Of a DNA stretch of 64,000 nt, positions 45,193 to 58,300 are shown in pieces. Positions within the stretch are counted from its first letter, which is position 1. Each line of letters opens with the position of its first letter. The stretch is from Patiria miniata (Eukaryota > Echinodermata > Asteroidea > Valvatida > Asterinidae): contig NW_024037058.1 of assembly GCF_015706575.1 (NCBI RefSeq), positions 18,187,547 through 18,251,546 on the forward strand. Reading direction: 5' to 3'. The notes under the pieces were generated by a model, which saw only the letters and a list, made by a program, of their open reading frames with translations, did no database searches and was not told where the DNA came from. The translations under genes were made by a program, and so were the position numbers.

Positions 45193-48100
45193 ATGCCAAG
45201 GACCAGGAAAACACCCGCTCAGAAACTTGCAGTTGGGAAGGCTTTCCTGAAGTACCTGGAGGAGACGAAGCAAGGTGCCGATTTTGGGAAATCGGAGCTC
45301 ACCGAAATCTTCAATAATGACTACAGGCCGTCCCATCCAGCAATCTGCAGAGGTACACAGTCGTCATAAAGGCCGGTTCATACTCGGCGCGAAAGTGAAC
45401 GCAAACACAAATTTGAGACGTCAGGGCAAGTTTTCACAAAGGTTTTCACGAATTCGCAAAGGTTGAACACATTTCAACTCTGGCAAATTTCACAGCGAAT
45501 ACTACATGATGTCCAATTCACATCGTATTCCAATGAAGTATGAACCGGCCATAACTCTTAACAAAAATAGTAGCTTTTGTGAAGACATTTTTTCCTGTTC
45601 AATAAGAGGCAACCAGACATGTCCACTTGACCTTTTGGAGAATCAAATCCAAATTTGCATTTTGCAAAATGCTACTTAAAAAAAAATAAGGTAAAACAAG
45701 AAAGAGGTTTGACAATCTGTTTAATAGAATGTCAATGGCTATACTCAAGGGCGCAATCGCTTCTCAAAAGTGTGTGGGGGGAGGGGACATACCTTGATCA
45801 GCAGTAATTCGAGAGCGAGACACGAAGCCCTAACAGAGTGGGGTCCGGGGCCCGGTCATGAGGACCCCTAAGCATTTTGGATTCTAAATCCTCTATAGTG
45901 CGATCTGATGAGGCAATTGCTGACCACTAACCAATTTTTTTGAGCAACAGATCATCATTTAAATATCATTTTTCGAGTTTGAAGTCGTTGAATCAGTTAT
46001 ACTTAGCTGCAGAGTAATATGTAGGCTAAAATGTATATTCGGGGACGGAAAAAGTGGGGGGGGGGCCAACAATATCACATCTCCCTCACTTTAAAAAGTC
46101 GGGGGGGGGGGGGGAGGGGGACTAACCCCTACAGATGGACGGGTGTGGGGTTGTTATACGCATGTATATGGTGTAAATCGAGGACACACATGTGAAAAAC
46201 CCTTTTCTAATTGAGGACAGGAGTCCAATCGAGATCTTCCTTAATTGGGAAATGTTTACAAAACCAATGGGAGCTGTTAAAGTATGAATAATAGGAAATC
46301 TTGATTTACATCATATACACCCATACCGTGTGTGTGTGTGTGTTAATTAGCTGTTCACGAGTTTATCATGCGTGGTTAAGTTGCAGACAATTTTTTTTGC
46401 AGATTGCCCATTGTAGCATCATGCTAATTGTGGAATTTTGAACAAAAATCTCTGGAATCTTCCCACTATGAAGTTAACAGTTTGTTGACAATTATATATG
46501 GAATTTGCTCAGAATCCTGATATACAGCGGGCCTATTGCCGAAAAACTTGTCCTCAATTATTCTGGATAATAATTTTGTTGTGGGGGGATATTCTGCTGA
46601 GAACACTTCTTGATTTTAACCTTTCTTATTGAAGACTTATTGGAGAGTATCCTTTCATAATACTTTTCCACATGATTTTTTGGTTGAAGATTTATTGGTG
46701 AGTGGTGTTTCTGTTGCGTTAATGCCTGAATAGGCTTCTGCAAGGTACCCATACAGATACAGATAATGTGCCAACCATAGACCTAGTTAAGTAGAATAGC
46801 AAAGTAAAAACACTCTCTTTAATTGTGGCTGAAAGTAACAAGAATTATTCATTATTCATTTGATTGATTAAGTATTTTTAATGAATCTAATTTGTACAAT
46901 ACACCGTAGTACAAAATGACTGGCACATTACACCATACTGTTAGATCAATATTTTTGTGCAATTAGGCAGTACTAATAACCATCGGACCTTTTGGTTTTG
47001 TCTTAGGATTCAATTGTTCCGCCGTCCTTTTTACTCTGCGGATTAATGGCATGGTGAAGTATAAGAATGAACAAGTTCGTGTCACTCCCGGCTATCTCGC
47101 CAGGGACCAGTACTCAACACTCAGGCTGCATGAATTGGGTGTGTCCAATAAGGGGGCTTCGTCACGTCACCCCTTCTACTGTGCTGACTGTGACGTGAAA
47201 GGCAATTCTTTGAAGTCTTTCCGGGGCCACCTGATGGGAAAGAAGCACCTTCAGCAGATGAGCTTGAAGTATTTGAAGGATAGAAGGTAAGACACACAAA
47301 CAAACAAACACAACATGTTTAAGGTAAATTGGGCCTTCTTGTGTTTCCAATTTAGGAATTAAAACAAAATTTTACAAACTAAAGAACAAAAATTGACACA
47401 ACAATATCGAACATTTTTGTGATATTTTGTTGGAAATAGGAAATAATAATCAAATCCCTGAACATCACATCGTAAAAATAAAGGCTGTTATTGATATGCA
47501 ATTATTTCCTTTTATCTGAGAATGCATACTTTGAAAATTGTGAATGATTTTTTGGTTGAAGTTTTATGAGTGAACGGTGTTTCCTTACTTTTGTTTTACA
47601 ACACAAAAGAAAAGTCAAATCTGCTTTTGAACAAGAGCAGCTTTCATAACTTCAGTTGTATGCTAATCGATGGGCCATGATGCCCTATCTCTGGCCTGTT
47701 GGTACTTGTCTCAAGGGTGGGTCTAGAGAGGTTTAACTGCAGGGGGGGGGGGGGGGGGGCGGGGGGAGAAGGGCTCGCTCATTGAAAAATGGCTTATTTG
47801 AGAAAAGTGTGGTCACTCTGGCAGGGGGGGGGGGGGTCCTCTGCCCCTGGATCTGCCACAGTGTCAACCAACTCCAAGATATTTCACTCACCATACTCGT
47901 TGTGAATGTGACAATGGTGTCTTTGCAGGGAGGTGATGATAAGTAATCGGAATAGCGTCAAAGTGACCAGTGATTACGACGACAGCGATGGAACAATATC
48001 ATTCAGCATGAACATCGACTCCACTCATACCTTCCTTCTTAAGGTTGCCAACACTAGGTATGTCATGAAAACACTACTTCTACACTTTTTTTAATTGAAT

Positions 48101-51100
48101 ATATAAGAGGTGGATCCAGTTTGATAGAAATTTAATGCAGGCAGACAGTAGAAAAGAAACGCTGCAGCCGATGAGTTTGAATTGTCTTCCTGCATTTTTA
48201 TCAACTTGGATATCTGTCTCTGAGAGCTTTGCGTAGTGAGTGGCCGCCATCATGGGGCAAGTTCGCGCAAGAACTATTGTTGACCATTGGGTAACCATAG
48301 TTCAACTAAAGTTAGGCTTAACTCTGTCTAGTCGACGATGGTTGACTACGCTAGTCGACTTTTTGGAACCAACCTACTGGGGCTGGTTGCATCGCTGGTA
48401 ACCAATAGCCACGCGTATCATAACGTATAAGAGGGAGCCAGGATCCAGAAGTTTTGTGATTAACATTTTGACCAGCGTTTGACTATAAACGTTCGCACGT
48501 TGCTATTAGTGCGCAGGCGTAAGGTACACCACAAATCAATCGCTAGTCGACTTATGGTCCTTGCCCGAACTTGGCCTTTGCTACAGCTGTGCGATCCTGT
48601 TATACTGTGCCAATGTCCTGCCGCGATCTCGGTTATGTAATCGCTTCGATCACGAATCATATCCACTTATCAACAAGTCAGTCACAGATAAGGAAACAAG
48701 TTTAGACATTTGAATGACGAGCTTTATTCCTCTGCAAAAGTTAATTACATTTAAGGCATTACATTTATAGAGCACTTTCGTTTTGATCATCATCTAGAAT
48801 GGAAAATTTCTAGTAATAGCTTACTAATTCAACTCCTCCAATCAACAGTGACACTGCTCAGGTTGGCTTTCTTGCCTGCTTGATACTGAAGGTTCAGCCA
48901 GGAATCACCTTGCATGATCTACCAGGGGATTTAATTCTACAGCCTGGTGAGTGTCCACTTTTCAACATTTCTTTATCATTATTTTCTGAAAAACAAACTA
49001 GATGTATGCAGGATCTTTTAGGGTTGGAAGTTGTTTATTGAGTCTTTGATAAGGTTAAAAAAGCTCTGTGGACAGTGATCAATTAAAGTGCCATATGATT
49101 TGAAAGTGACTTTTAAGGACTGATTGTTTATTTCATTTTCATTACAGGAACGCAGTGCAGCATTAAAGTTCTTGTCAAGGCTGATTGCATCGGAGTTCTG
49201 CAAAGCCCGCTTCTTATGGCCTTCAAAACTTCCAACGACACCACCGTAAATCATTTAATTTATTATAAATTGACAAAAATACCTTTTGCAGGTATGCGCA
49301 AGTATGATTTTTGCAAGTATGTCAAAAATTTGGAATTTGTTCCAAAATTTTATAAAGTTCACCAAATTTGTCCTTTTCAAAAACCTTAAATACTCTGAAA
49401 TGAAGACCTTCAGATTAAATTTAAAAAAAGTTTACATCTCTAAATCTGATTAATAAAGTTCACCAAATGTTCCCTTTTCAGACATCCAAAACCTTCTCAA
49501 TTTGCCAGAATGATACTATAATTTCAACTTATTTACATCCCAAACGAAAGATTCTCGGTCAAACTTCAGTACTTCAACAATATTTTTGTGCAGGTTTTCC
49601 AGATTTTGCGATTCATGAAAATTGAAGTCAAAGGGGAGATAGCCGATGATTTGCCCCCTACCATACCCTACCAGCGCCCTTCACGGAAGTCACTGAGGCA
49701 GGCAAAGGGGGAGATTGTCGATGGAGTCCCACCGTTACAGTAAGCGTATTGCACTTATGTGTATCTCCATATCGGAATCCCAAGCTTTTTGAAATTTTGA
49801 CATTTTCTGATGGTTCACCATTATTATCTGAGCAAAAAAAAAAACCACACAAGATTTGCAGTGTCAAATTGTATACTTCAAGTCCATTCTTTAATAGTTA
49901 TAGTCAAGGACGTCAATTGATTTTGAAAAGTTGGGGAATACCTTGATCAGATCTAATGCGAGTGCGAAGCGCAGAGCCCTAACGGCGTGGGGTTCGGGAT
50001 TCTGCATTCTAGACGCTCTGTGGTGGGATCTGAGGCAATTTATGACCACTTATTTTGAGCAGAAGATCATCATTTAAACATCATTTCCGAGTTTGAAGTC
50101 ATTGAAACAGCCATTCTGAGCTATAAAATCAAATGTAGGCTACAATTTTTATTTGTGGACAAAAAAGTGAGGGAGACAAACGATATGATACTGCATTCTA
50201 GACGCTCTGTGGTGGGGGGCAGACATGCTTGCTTATACTGCTCGAGTAATTGAACAAATATGACCATATATCTGTTGGGGGGACAACAAATGTTGCCATG
50301 ACAACCCCTCCCCTCCCCCTTCTGAAGCCTCTCCTTCCACATCACCTAATGCAACATGTGTTGAACATATCAGCTTGTTATTATCAAAGATGACTAAGTT
50401 TTTATCTGCCTAGTATGATCATATATCGAGTTGGGGGTAAGTTTTGCCATCCCCCTCCTTCCACCATTTGTACTTGCACCACCTATTCAACATGTATTGA
50501 AGATATCTTCTTCATAGTATTAAATATGGTTAATCTTTTATCCGCCTTACTCTACTCAGAACCAAGAACAGCGTACTGAAAATGAGGGACCTAGATATGT
50601 ACCATGTGCCAAGACACCTGCGCTATCAGATCAACAGCAAAGATGAAGTGGAGGATGTCAAGTATGTAGATTTTTAAAAAATCAACAAGGAAATGTCTGG
50701 GTGTAATATAATGTGATGTGAAGTTAGTTCAGTTAAAAGAAATTGATACATTTTTTTAAAAACTTGTTTAATACCCTGTCAATTATGTTGATCCTTTCAA
50801 TACCAAAGACTGTGGAGGATGTCAGTTCGTGAAACCTAAAATATCCCGGTTCTGTAAATACGCGCGTGTGCGCGTGAGTATCAGTTCGTGGTGGTGACGG
50901 TGACAATGTGTCCTGTGACGTCATGCTGACAGGCAACCGAAGGGGAGCCCAAACATTTAAGCTTGTCTTGCATGTTATTTAGCCAACATTAAACACTATA
51001 TGTAAACGTTTTAAAACTATGCATATTTCAGGAAATGTACATGCAGTTTAGAAGACAACCATTTGCTAAAACTTGGCACCATGTGACTGTAACATCCAAT

Positions 51101-52246
51101 TTGTAAACAAATTGTCTCTACTTTTGTATACTTCTGTGTGACATAAGATTGGAGTAGCACATTTTGGCAATTGTTTGTCCACTTTCAGGAACCACATTGA
51201 AGTGCCTCTTTGCTGGGAGAATTACGCTCCCAAACTGTCCAAGCTCTTACACATTGAAGAGTGTCAGATGGAGGTGGACATCCGGCGGTATGACATGCAC
51301 GGTGTGACCCTGAAGCGAGAAGGACCCAAGTTCCTGAAACTGAGAGTGAGCTACTAAAAATATGGGACCTTATGGTTGCAATTTGGGCAATTCGATATCA
51401 CAATGCAGTGCGCCACCAAGAGTTTGCCATGGAGTCCTTTTTCAATTTTACGGTTAACAAAACATATGGCCCATTTGAATGAGTGTCAGTATAGACAACT
51501 TGAGCTATCGGGATTAAATTTGTTATAGATTGGGGGATATAGCGTTCTGCCGCCTTACAAAATCACCATATTGATAAAAGCAAAGAAAATGGCAAACAAA
51601 TAAATCATGTGAATTTGTCGACCATCTCCCACAATGCACTCACAGTGGCAAACTCTTTTTGGCGCACTGCATTGCACTGCATTGTGTGTTGTGTGTGTGT
51701 ATGTGTGTGTAGCAGTTATCGCGTAGCTGACATTGTCAGTTCCGCTTCTGCCGTTTCGACTATTCTTCCAGTCAGCTCCGTCCATTCCTCCTTGGACAGA
51801 AGTCTTAGGTAGTCCAACCCAGCTGTGTTGTGTAGACGCTTGCGTACTGTCTTGAGGTCTCGGTCGAGCACCACTGGTAGAGTGATACGAGGGCGTCCTC
51901 GCCAGATGTCTACCCCAGGTTCTACGAATAGTTGAGCAGGTACATCTCGCGGGAGCCGCAAGACATGTCCGAAGAGTCGCAAGCGCAGGCGCGGTTCTAC
52001 AGGGGGGGGGGGGGACTAGGGGGGGGGGGCTGTAGCCTAGCCAAAATAAATTTAAAAAAAAAATTAAAAAATTGCATTTAATAGCAAAAAGAAGGATTGT
52101 GATGTACATGCGAACGATCTCCCCCTAAAGAAATAGTCTTGACAAGGGTGCATTTTAATATAGTGTGAATGATTTAGGATTTTATTGGCGCTCCCCATTG
52201 AAAATATGGCATGAGCCCCCCCCCCCCTCCCCCCTCCCCCCCCCCC

Positions 52247-52310
<64 letters not shown>

Positions 52311-55300
52311 ACCTATTGATTTTCGGAGGCCTAAGTGTCTGGAAAAAAAAATCGGTCAATATTTGAGCACGCCTCCCTGAACAAATTCTGGATCCACCGT
52401 GCTAGCCCCCCTAAAATATTGGTTCTAGAACCGCGCCTGCGCCAGCGTGCTTTGAGGACCTTGATGTGGACCAGTCCACTTTTGCAGCGAAGGTAGAGTG
52501 CTTTGTTGGAGATTCTATGTGGCCACCGAATACCAATGAGCTGTCGTAACTGGCTTCGGTGGAATGAGTCAAGTTGGTCGGTTTGTTTTTGGGTGAGGCC
52601 CCAGGTCCCCATGTTGTACAGTAATATGGGGAGCACAAATGCGTTGCAGAGGCGGATACGAAGACTCTCACTCACGTGGTGACGCCGCAACCAAAGTGTC
52701 TTCATCTGGTGGAAAGCTACAGTAGCTAACTGCTTACGACGTGCGACGTCCTCGCCGTCTCCCAACAGAGAGCCAAGCTTCTTCGTCATGCGCCATTCCT
52801 CTTCTTCGCGGCAATCTAGACGCTTCACCGATGTGTACTCAGTTTTGGTCGGATTCACTATAAGAAACCATTCGAGCAGACTCCCTGGTGCAACTTGTTC
52901 CACCCTGTCGATGAGTTCTTTTGAGTCGCTTACGAAATCTACATCATCTGCATATGTCACATCCAGAGGAAGACAACCGTCCCGGTTGCTTTGTGTTTGC
53001 AGCTTTTGACGAAGGTCACGAAGAGCCGCTTCAAGGTATATCACAAACAACACTGGAGAAAGACTGTCTCCCTGAGGTGTGCCGATGGTGGTTTCAAAAG
53101 GAGCGCAGGTACCTCTCCGCAGTCGTGGCTCCAACGATGTTTCTGATAGGAGTAGTCTAATAATGCGCAATTCCGACTCATCAAGAAACGTCTCGAGTAC
53201 TTCCATCAGCTGGTGTCTTCTGATGGTATCGAAGGCACGACTCATATCGATCCCAAGAATCTCTGCGCTTTTCTTGCAGCGTTGGGTCTTGGCGCACAGC
53301 CATCGGTAGCCAAAGACGACATCTGCTGTTCCACGACCTTGTCGAAATCCGCTTTGACCAGGGGCAAGAAATGCGTCCACCCTCCCGTAAATGCGTTTGA
53401 GGACCAAAAGAGAAAGTGTCTTTCGTAGTGCCGTCAGCAGGACGATAGGTATCAGGCTAGACAGTTGGCCTTTGGGTTTACCGGGTTTCTGAAGGAGAAT
53501 GAGGATGTGTGTTGTGTTGCTATCATTTATTTGGACAGCCAGATTTTATATATAGGTCAGTCCATAAATTTGGGGTCCACGTTTTTTCTCTGTTCCTGTT
53601 ACATATCTGACATCTTTGATTTGATAATTCTGATGCACTCCTTAATGCGGTCGTCCTCCAAGAGTGATTATGAATAGTAAACTACCTACCCAACAGATTA
53701 AACATTTGTTAAAAGTCATTCTTATTTAACTTGAATGGCAAATTAAAAAGTGTATGAAGGTAACAGGTACAGAAAAGATGTCACTTTGGACCCGAAATGT
53801 ATAGAATGACCCGTATGGATGTTCTTTATAGGTTGGGCTGTGTAGGTTAAAAGTGCAAGTTCAGTTCAAGACCAAATTTAGGCCAGTTTTATCTGTGGAC
53901 CTTTTAGGAACTGGAATATTTAGTTTCAGTTCCTAGAGGAGTGTGCGAATTCAAAATGTCTAAGCAAAGATCCTTGTGAAAATGCTTCCATGCTGCATAA
54001 TGATCCCTCCCTTACCAAACTTGACTGCAGTTATTTAGCATTCCTTTAGCATGCAATTAACATGCGAATGCTATGAGAACTGCCATTTGATAGCATTCAC
54101 AAAAAGCCATGTCTGTACTTCCTAAAGCATTTTTCATAGCATTCCTTGAGGATAGCAATCAGATAGCAGTTTTATAGCATGTCAGAAGCCCGAAATATGT
54201 AAATGAGCTATAGCATTCGCATGCTATGGAGAATGCTATTTAGGCATGCAAACGTGAATGCTATAACAGCATTCACATGCTTTGAGAATAGCATTCGCAT
54301 GCTATATGAAATAGCATTCGCATGCTATGAGAATAGCATTCGCATGCTATGAGAATAGCATTCGCATGCTATGATGCATGCTATGTGAATGCTATCATGA
54401 CTGCTATATCGTGACATGGACAGGGGCATCCTACAACATACATTTTCAATGTCACAATTTATACCAAAAATTACTTGTGTTATATCAGCTTTAATAATTT
54501 CATGTATTGAACCATATTTAACACAGCTAACACCATTTTGAAATTTAATAGACCTATGTATACAGACTGTGATCAAAATATATGAAATAAGAAAATTGTT
54601 CTTTAAGACTTTATCAGCCTCAGAATTGCTGTACAAACATGGGGACACTCTTTGTTTTTGTTTAACATTGTCATGCTTATAAAAGCAATGGCCAGAAATT
54701 TAATGCAACAATTCTCTGCTTATAATTTGAATTATCTTTGAAGCAACCAGTAGTCACTTTTATGCCAGTTGGCATCACAATTAAAACAGTTATCATCCGA
54801 TATCCAGCTGATTCAAAAATTCAATCAATTGGATGAAGGAATGTTCAACATCACATACACCATGAACACTAACATACTCAAAGCCAGAATAAAATTGTCT
54901 TTATCTAGCCAAAAACTGAATACCCACCATGTAGGAATATAGACCCATTGGTAGTACAAACTGTAGACTTACCAAATTCCTGCAGTTTGTGAGTGTGTTG
55001 CATACATGTGTATGGAGGCTCCATATTGCTTGGTTCAACTGTTGCTTTTAAGTTGTCAATACCAAAGACTTTCAGCCAGTCATCCAGTGTATTTTGTCAT
55101 GTACATGTACAACAATGTACAGGTTGAGTGCATGCATGTGAACATGAAATTATATCCACAAGCATTCATGCCATAAGGTAATGTCCATGCTTTCTACAAT
55201 TTCTTGCAAAACTATGTGCAGCCTACTGCACTTTGCACTGACAATATTCAACTGACTGCAGTTTTCAAATTTCCCACACTGACTGTTAATCTGTGGAATG

Positions 55301-58300
55301 TACAAGGCCATCACTGATCATGTGACTTGTAGTCCATGATATGATTGGCTTATATATTGAAATGCTATTGTGCAGGCTATGTTTAGCCACGGAATGCTAT
55401 ACTTTAAAATTATTTTACAATTGACTGCTAAATTGGAATGCTGTACTCAATTTGCAGTCCTCCCTCTTTCACTTGCATGCTATGTGGAATGCTTTGAAGC
55501 TCGCATGCTATTTGGAATGCTATTTTCATTCTGCATGCTATTGAGAATGCTATATGGACTGCTAAAGTTAGCAGTCATCCAGTCATCATTTTCTGTGAAT
55601 GCTATGTGGATGCTATAATAGCATGCACATGCTGTTTAAATGCTATTGAACTGCTATGCACATGCTATTATAGCAGTCTAGTTTGGTAAGGGCTATCACC
55701 CCCCCCCCCCCCACTACCACCAAAAACAATTGCATAATGTACATTGTTAAGGCTGATACATACCGCAAGCAAAAGCGAAAGCGAATCCATTTTCATGACG
55801 TCAGCCATTGAAGTTTCATCTTGATGTTTGCCGTTACCCAATAGACCTGAGACGTAATGACGTAATGACTTTGTTTACATATGCGCTTTCCTATGGGAGC
55901 GAAGTCGGGACGCCAGATAAAGTGGGGTCCGTCTACTACATAGGAAAGCGCACATGTAAACAAAGTGTGACGTCATTACGTCTTAGGTCTATTCACATAT
56001 AGTATGAAGCAGTGTTGTAGTCGAGGCCACAACCTCCGAGGCCAAGGCCGAGGCCACAACCTCCGAGGCCAAGGCCGAGGTCACAACCGCGAGGCCAAGG
56101 CCAAGGCCGAGGCCACCACCTCCGAGGCCAAGGCCAAGGCCGAGGCCAGCTATCAAAACACGTAATAAAATATAAATCACTAAAACAAGGATAAGATTAT
56201 GTTGGAGTTTTAACACCTTTTTAGTTGAATTCACTGAGTTTTGGAGTGCCTGGCGTACAAATTTACAGCTTGCAATGGGTTTCCTCTTGTAGGGAGTCCG
56301 GCGAATTTTATTTTTTAAAGAAAGAAATCTCAACTTTTGTATCACTGAAAGCAAATTACACAACAAAATCAATGGCGGCTGAATCAGGCTCATAGGTGTT
56401 TGCCAAAAAGTTACGACCCCCCCCCCCCCCCGACCTTCGCACTGTCCAGGCGCGCGCCGAACAAACACCGCGATGCGACCAGATAATGCCAGACGGCCCG
56501 CCGTTACGCACGGGCAAAGCATAGTTCCAATCCCGCTCCACACAACGGGATAAGTGTCCACGCATTATCACTGTTAATACCGCGGTACCAGACAAAGTCT
56601 GTCAATGGCCAATCCCGCTCCAAACAACACGGCAACATGGAACATGCGTGCATGATATCACTCAGTTCATCAAAATGACCATGAATTCTGGGATCATCCG
56701 ATTTGAATCCAACTTGGCTTCGAAATATTTTAAGATCATGGCAAGAGGTAGGGAGTCCAGAGGTTTTGGCCGTATATCTGTAACCACGCAAAATTAATCA
56801 ATTTCACACCATGCTTATACGTGTAATAAGTATCAACATGGCTCTAAAAATACCAAAAAATATCCTGGTACCACGAGGAATACTGACTCCTATTATTAAA
56901 ACATTCATTCAGAACTTTGCATTCATTTGGATGGAAAAACGTATTCTGAAATCGTGCTTTCCATATCGACCAATTGCGCCAAACATTATCATATCTTTAT
57001 GAAAAAAAATGGTACGGACAAGTACACTCGATCGTACCCAGAAAGTTCAGACTTTTACTGAAACAGTGGCCTATAAAAGAAATGATTAAGCTTGCCGCAC
57101 CTTGCCGCAAATTATTTTTAAAGGTCGGGGTACAGAGGCGAAACGAGAAAATTTTGTACAACACTGCAACCAGACTAGTCTACTACCACGTTATTGTACG
57201 CAAATGGGATTGGTGCCAGACTTATGTAGTCTGGCACGCGGTAACAGTTATAACGCTTGCACGCACGTGGAAAGCTGAAGCGCAGGCTAGGCGAAGATGC
57301 TACGTACGCAAGGGCAGATCCAGAACACAATTTGGGGGGGGGGGCTCAAAAAAATTTTGGTCCCCCAAAAAAGTGGGTCAAAAAAATTACGGCGTGGGGT
57401 TCGGGGCCCGCTTAAGGGCCCCGACATTTTTTTGGATTCTAGATGCTCTGTGGTGCCATCTGAGGCAATTTCTGACCACTTTAACCAATGTTTTTTTGAG
57501 GAAAAGATGGTGGTGTACTCATTGCCTGCCTTTATTGCGATGTCACAAAAAAAAAAAAAATGGTTTCGTTTTTTGGGGGGGGGGGGGCGTGGCCCCTTTG
57601 GCCCTCCCCCCTGGATCTGCCCTTGTACGTACGTGAGTACGTTCAATGCAACCATTTCCAGTTCTTCGTGCGTACATTGTCTATATGCGTTCGTTTCACG
57701 GAACCCACTGCGGCAGAATCTCGAGGATTTGATACGGTAAAAAATTTAAATTAATTAGAATAGAAAACACATCAAAATGGGCGGCCTCGAGCCGGCCTCG
57801 ACCGATTCGCCGAGGCCAAGGCCAAGGCCTTGCACCTCTGAGGCCAAGGCCGAGGCTGAGGCCATGAAAATCGGCCTCGAGGCCGGCCTCGAGGTCGAGG
57901 TCGAGGCCGGCCTCGAGACCTCCAACATTGGTATGAAGCGGCCTTTCCCATAATTTCCTATCTGTGTCATATCCTCTGCTTTTAGTCGTAATCCTTGCAT
58001 TTCTGTCCCCCCTCTCTCTTGAACTCCGCCCCCACTGCAAGCATCACATTACACCATGTCCTCTTTCTCTCTCTCTCTCTCCCCAGGTTCTAGGACTGGC
58101 CGAGAATCGTCCATCGGTCCTGAAGGGTGACCACCTCTTTGCCCGGTACACGAGTGACCGGTCCAACTCCCACCCAGAGCAGATCAAGACTTACAAGGGC
58201 TACGTCCACCGTGTGGAGATGGAAGATGTGGTGCTAGGCTTCGCAAGAGAGTATGCTGAGTCAAATTCAAAGTCCCCCACCCCCCTCCCCCCCCAATCCC

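Noticed and set aside
52060-52380. Poly-glycine and poly-proline reading frames
   Set aside because: They are translations of a homopolymer C tract inside a mobile element.
55989-56561. 190-residue minus-strand frame
   Set aside because: Its Gly-Leu repeats come from GGCC-rich units and the rest spans a G run and unrelated sequence.
56974-57740. Overlapping plus-strand frames of 147-220 residues
   Set aside because: They cross the G-run element and its duplications with no recognisable domain; the region is inside intron 8 of copy 2.
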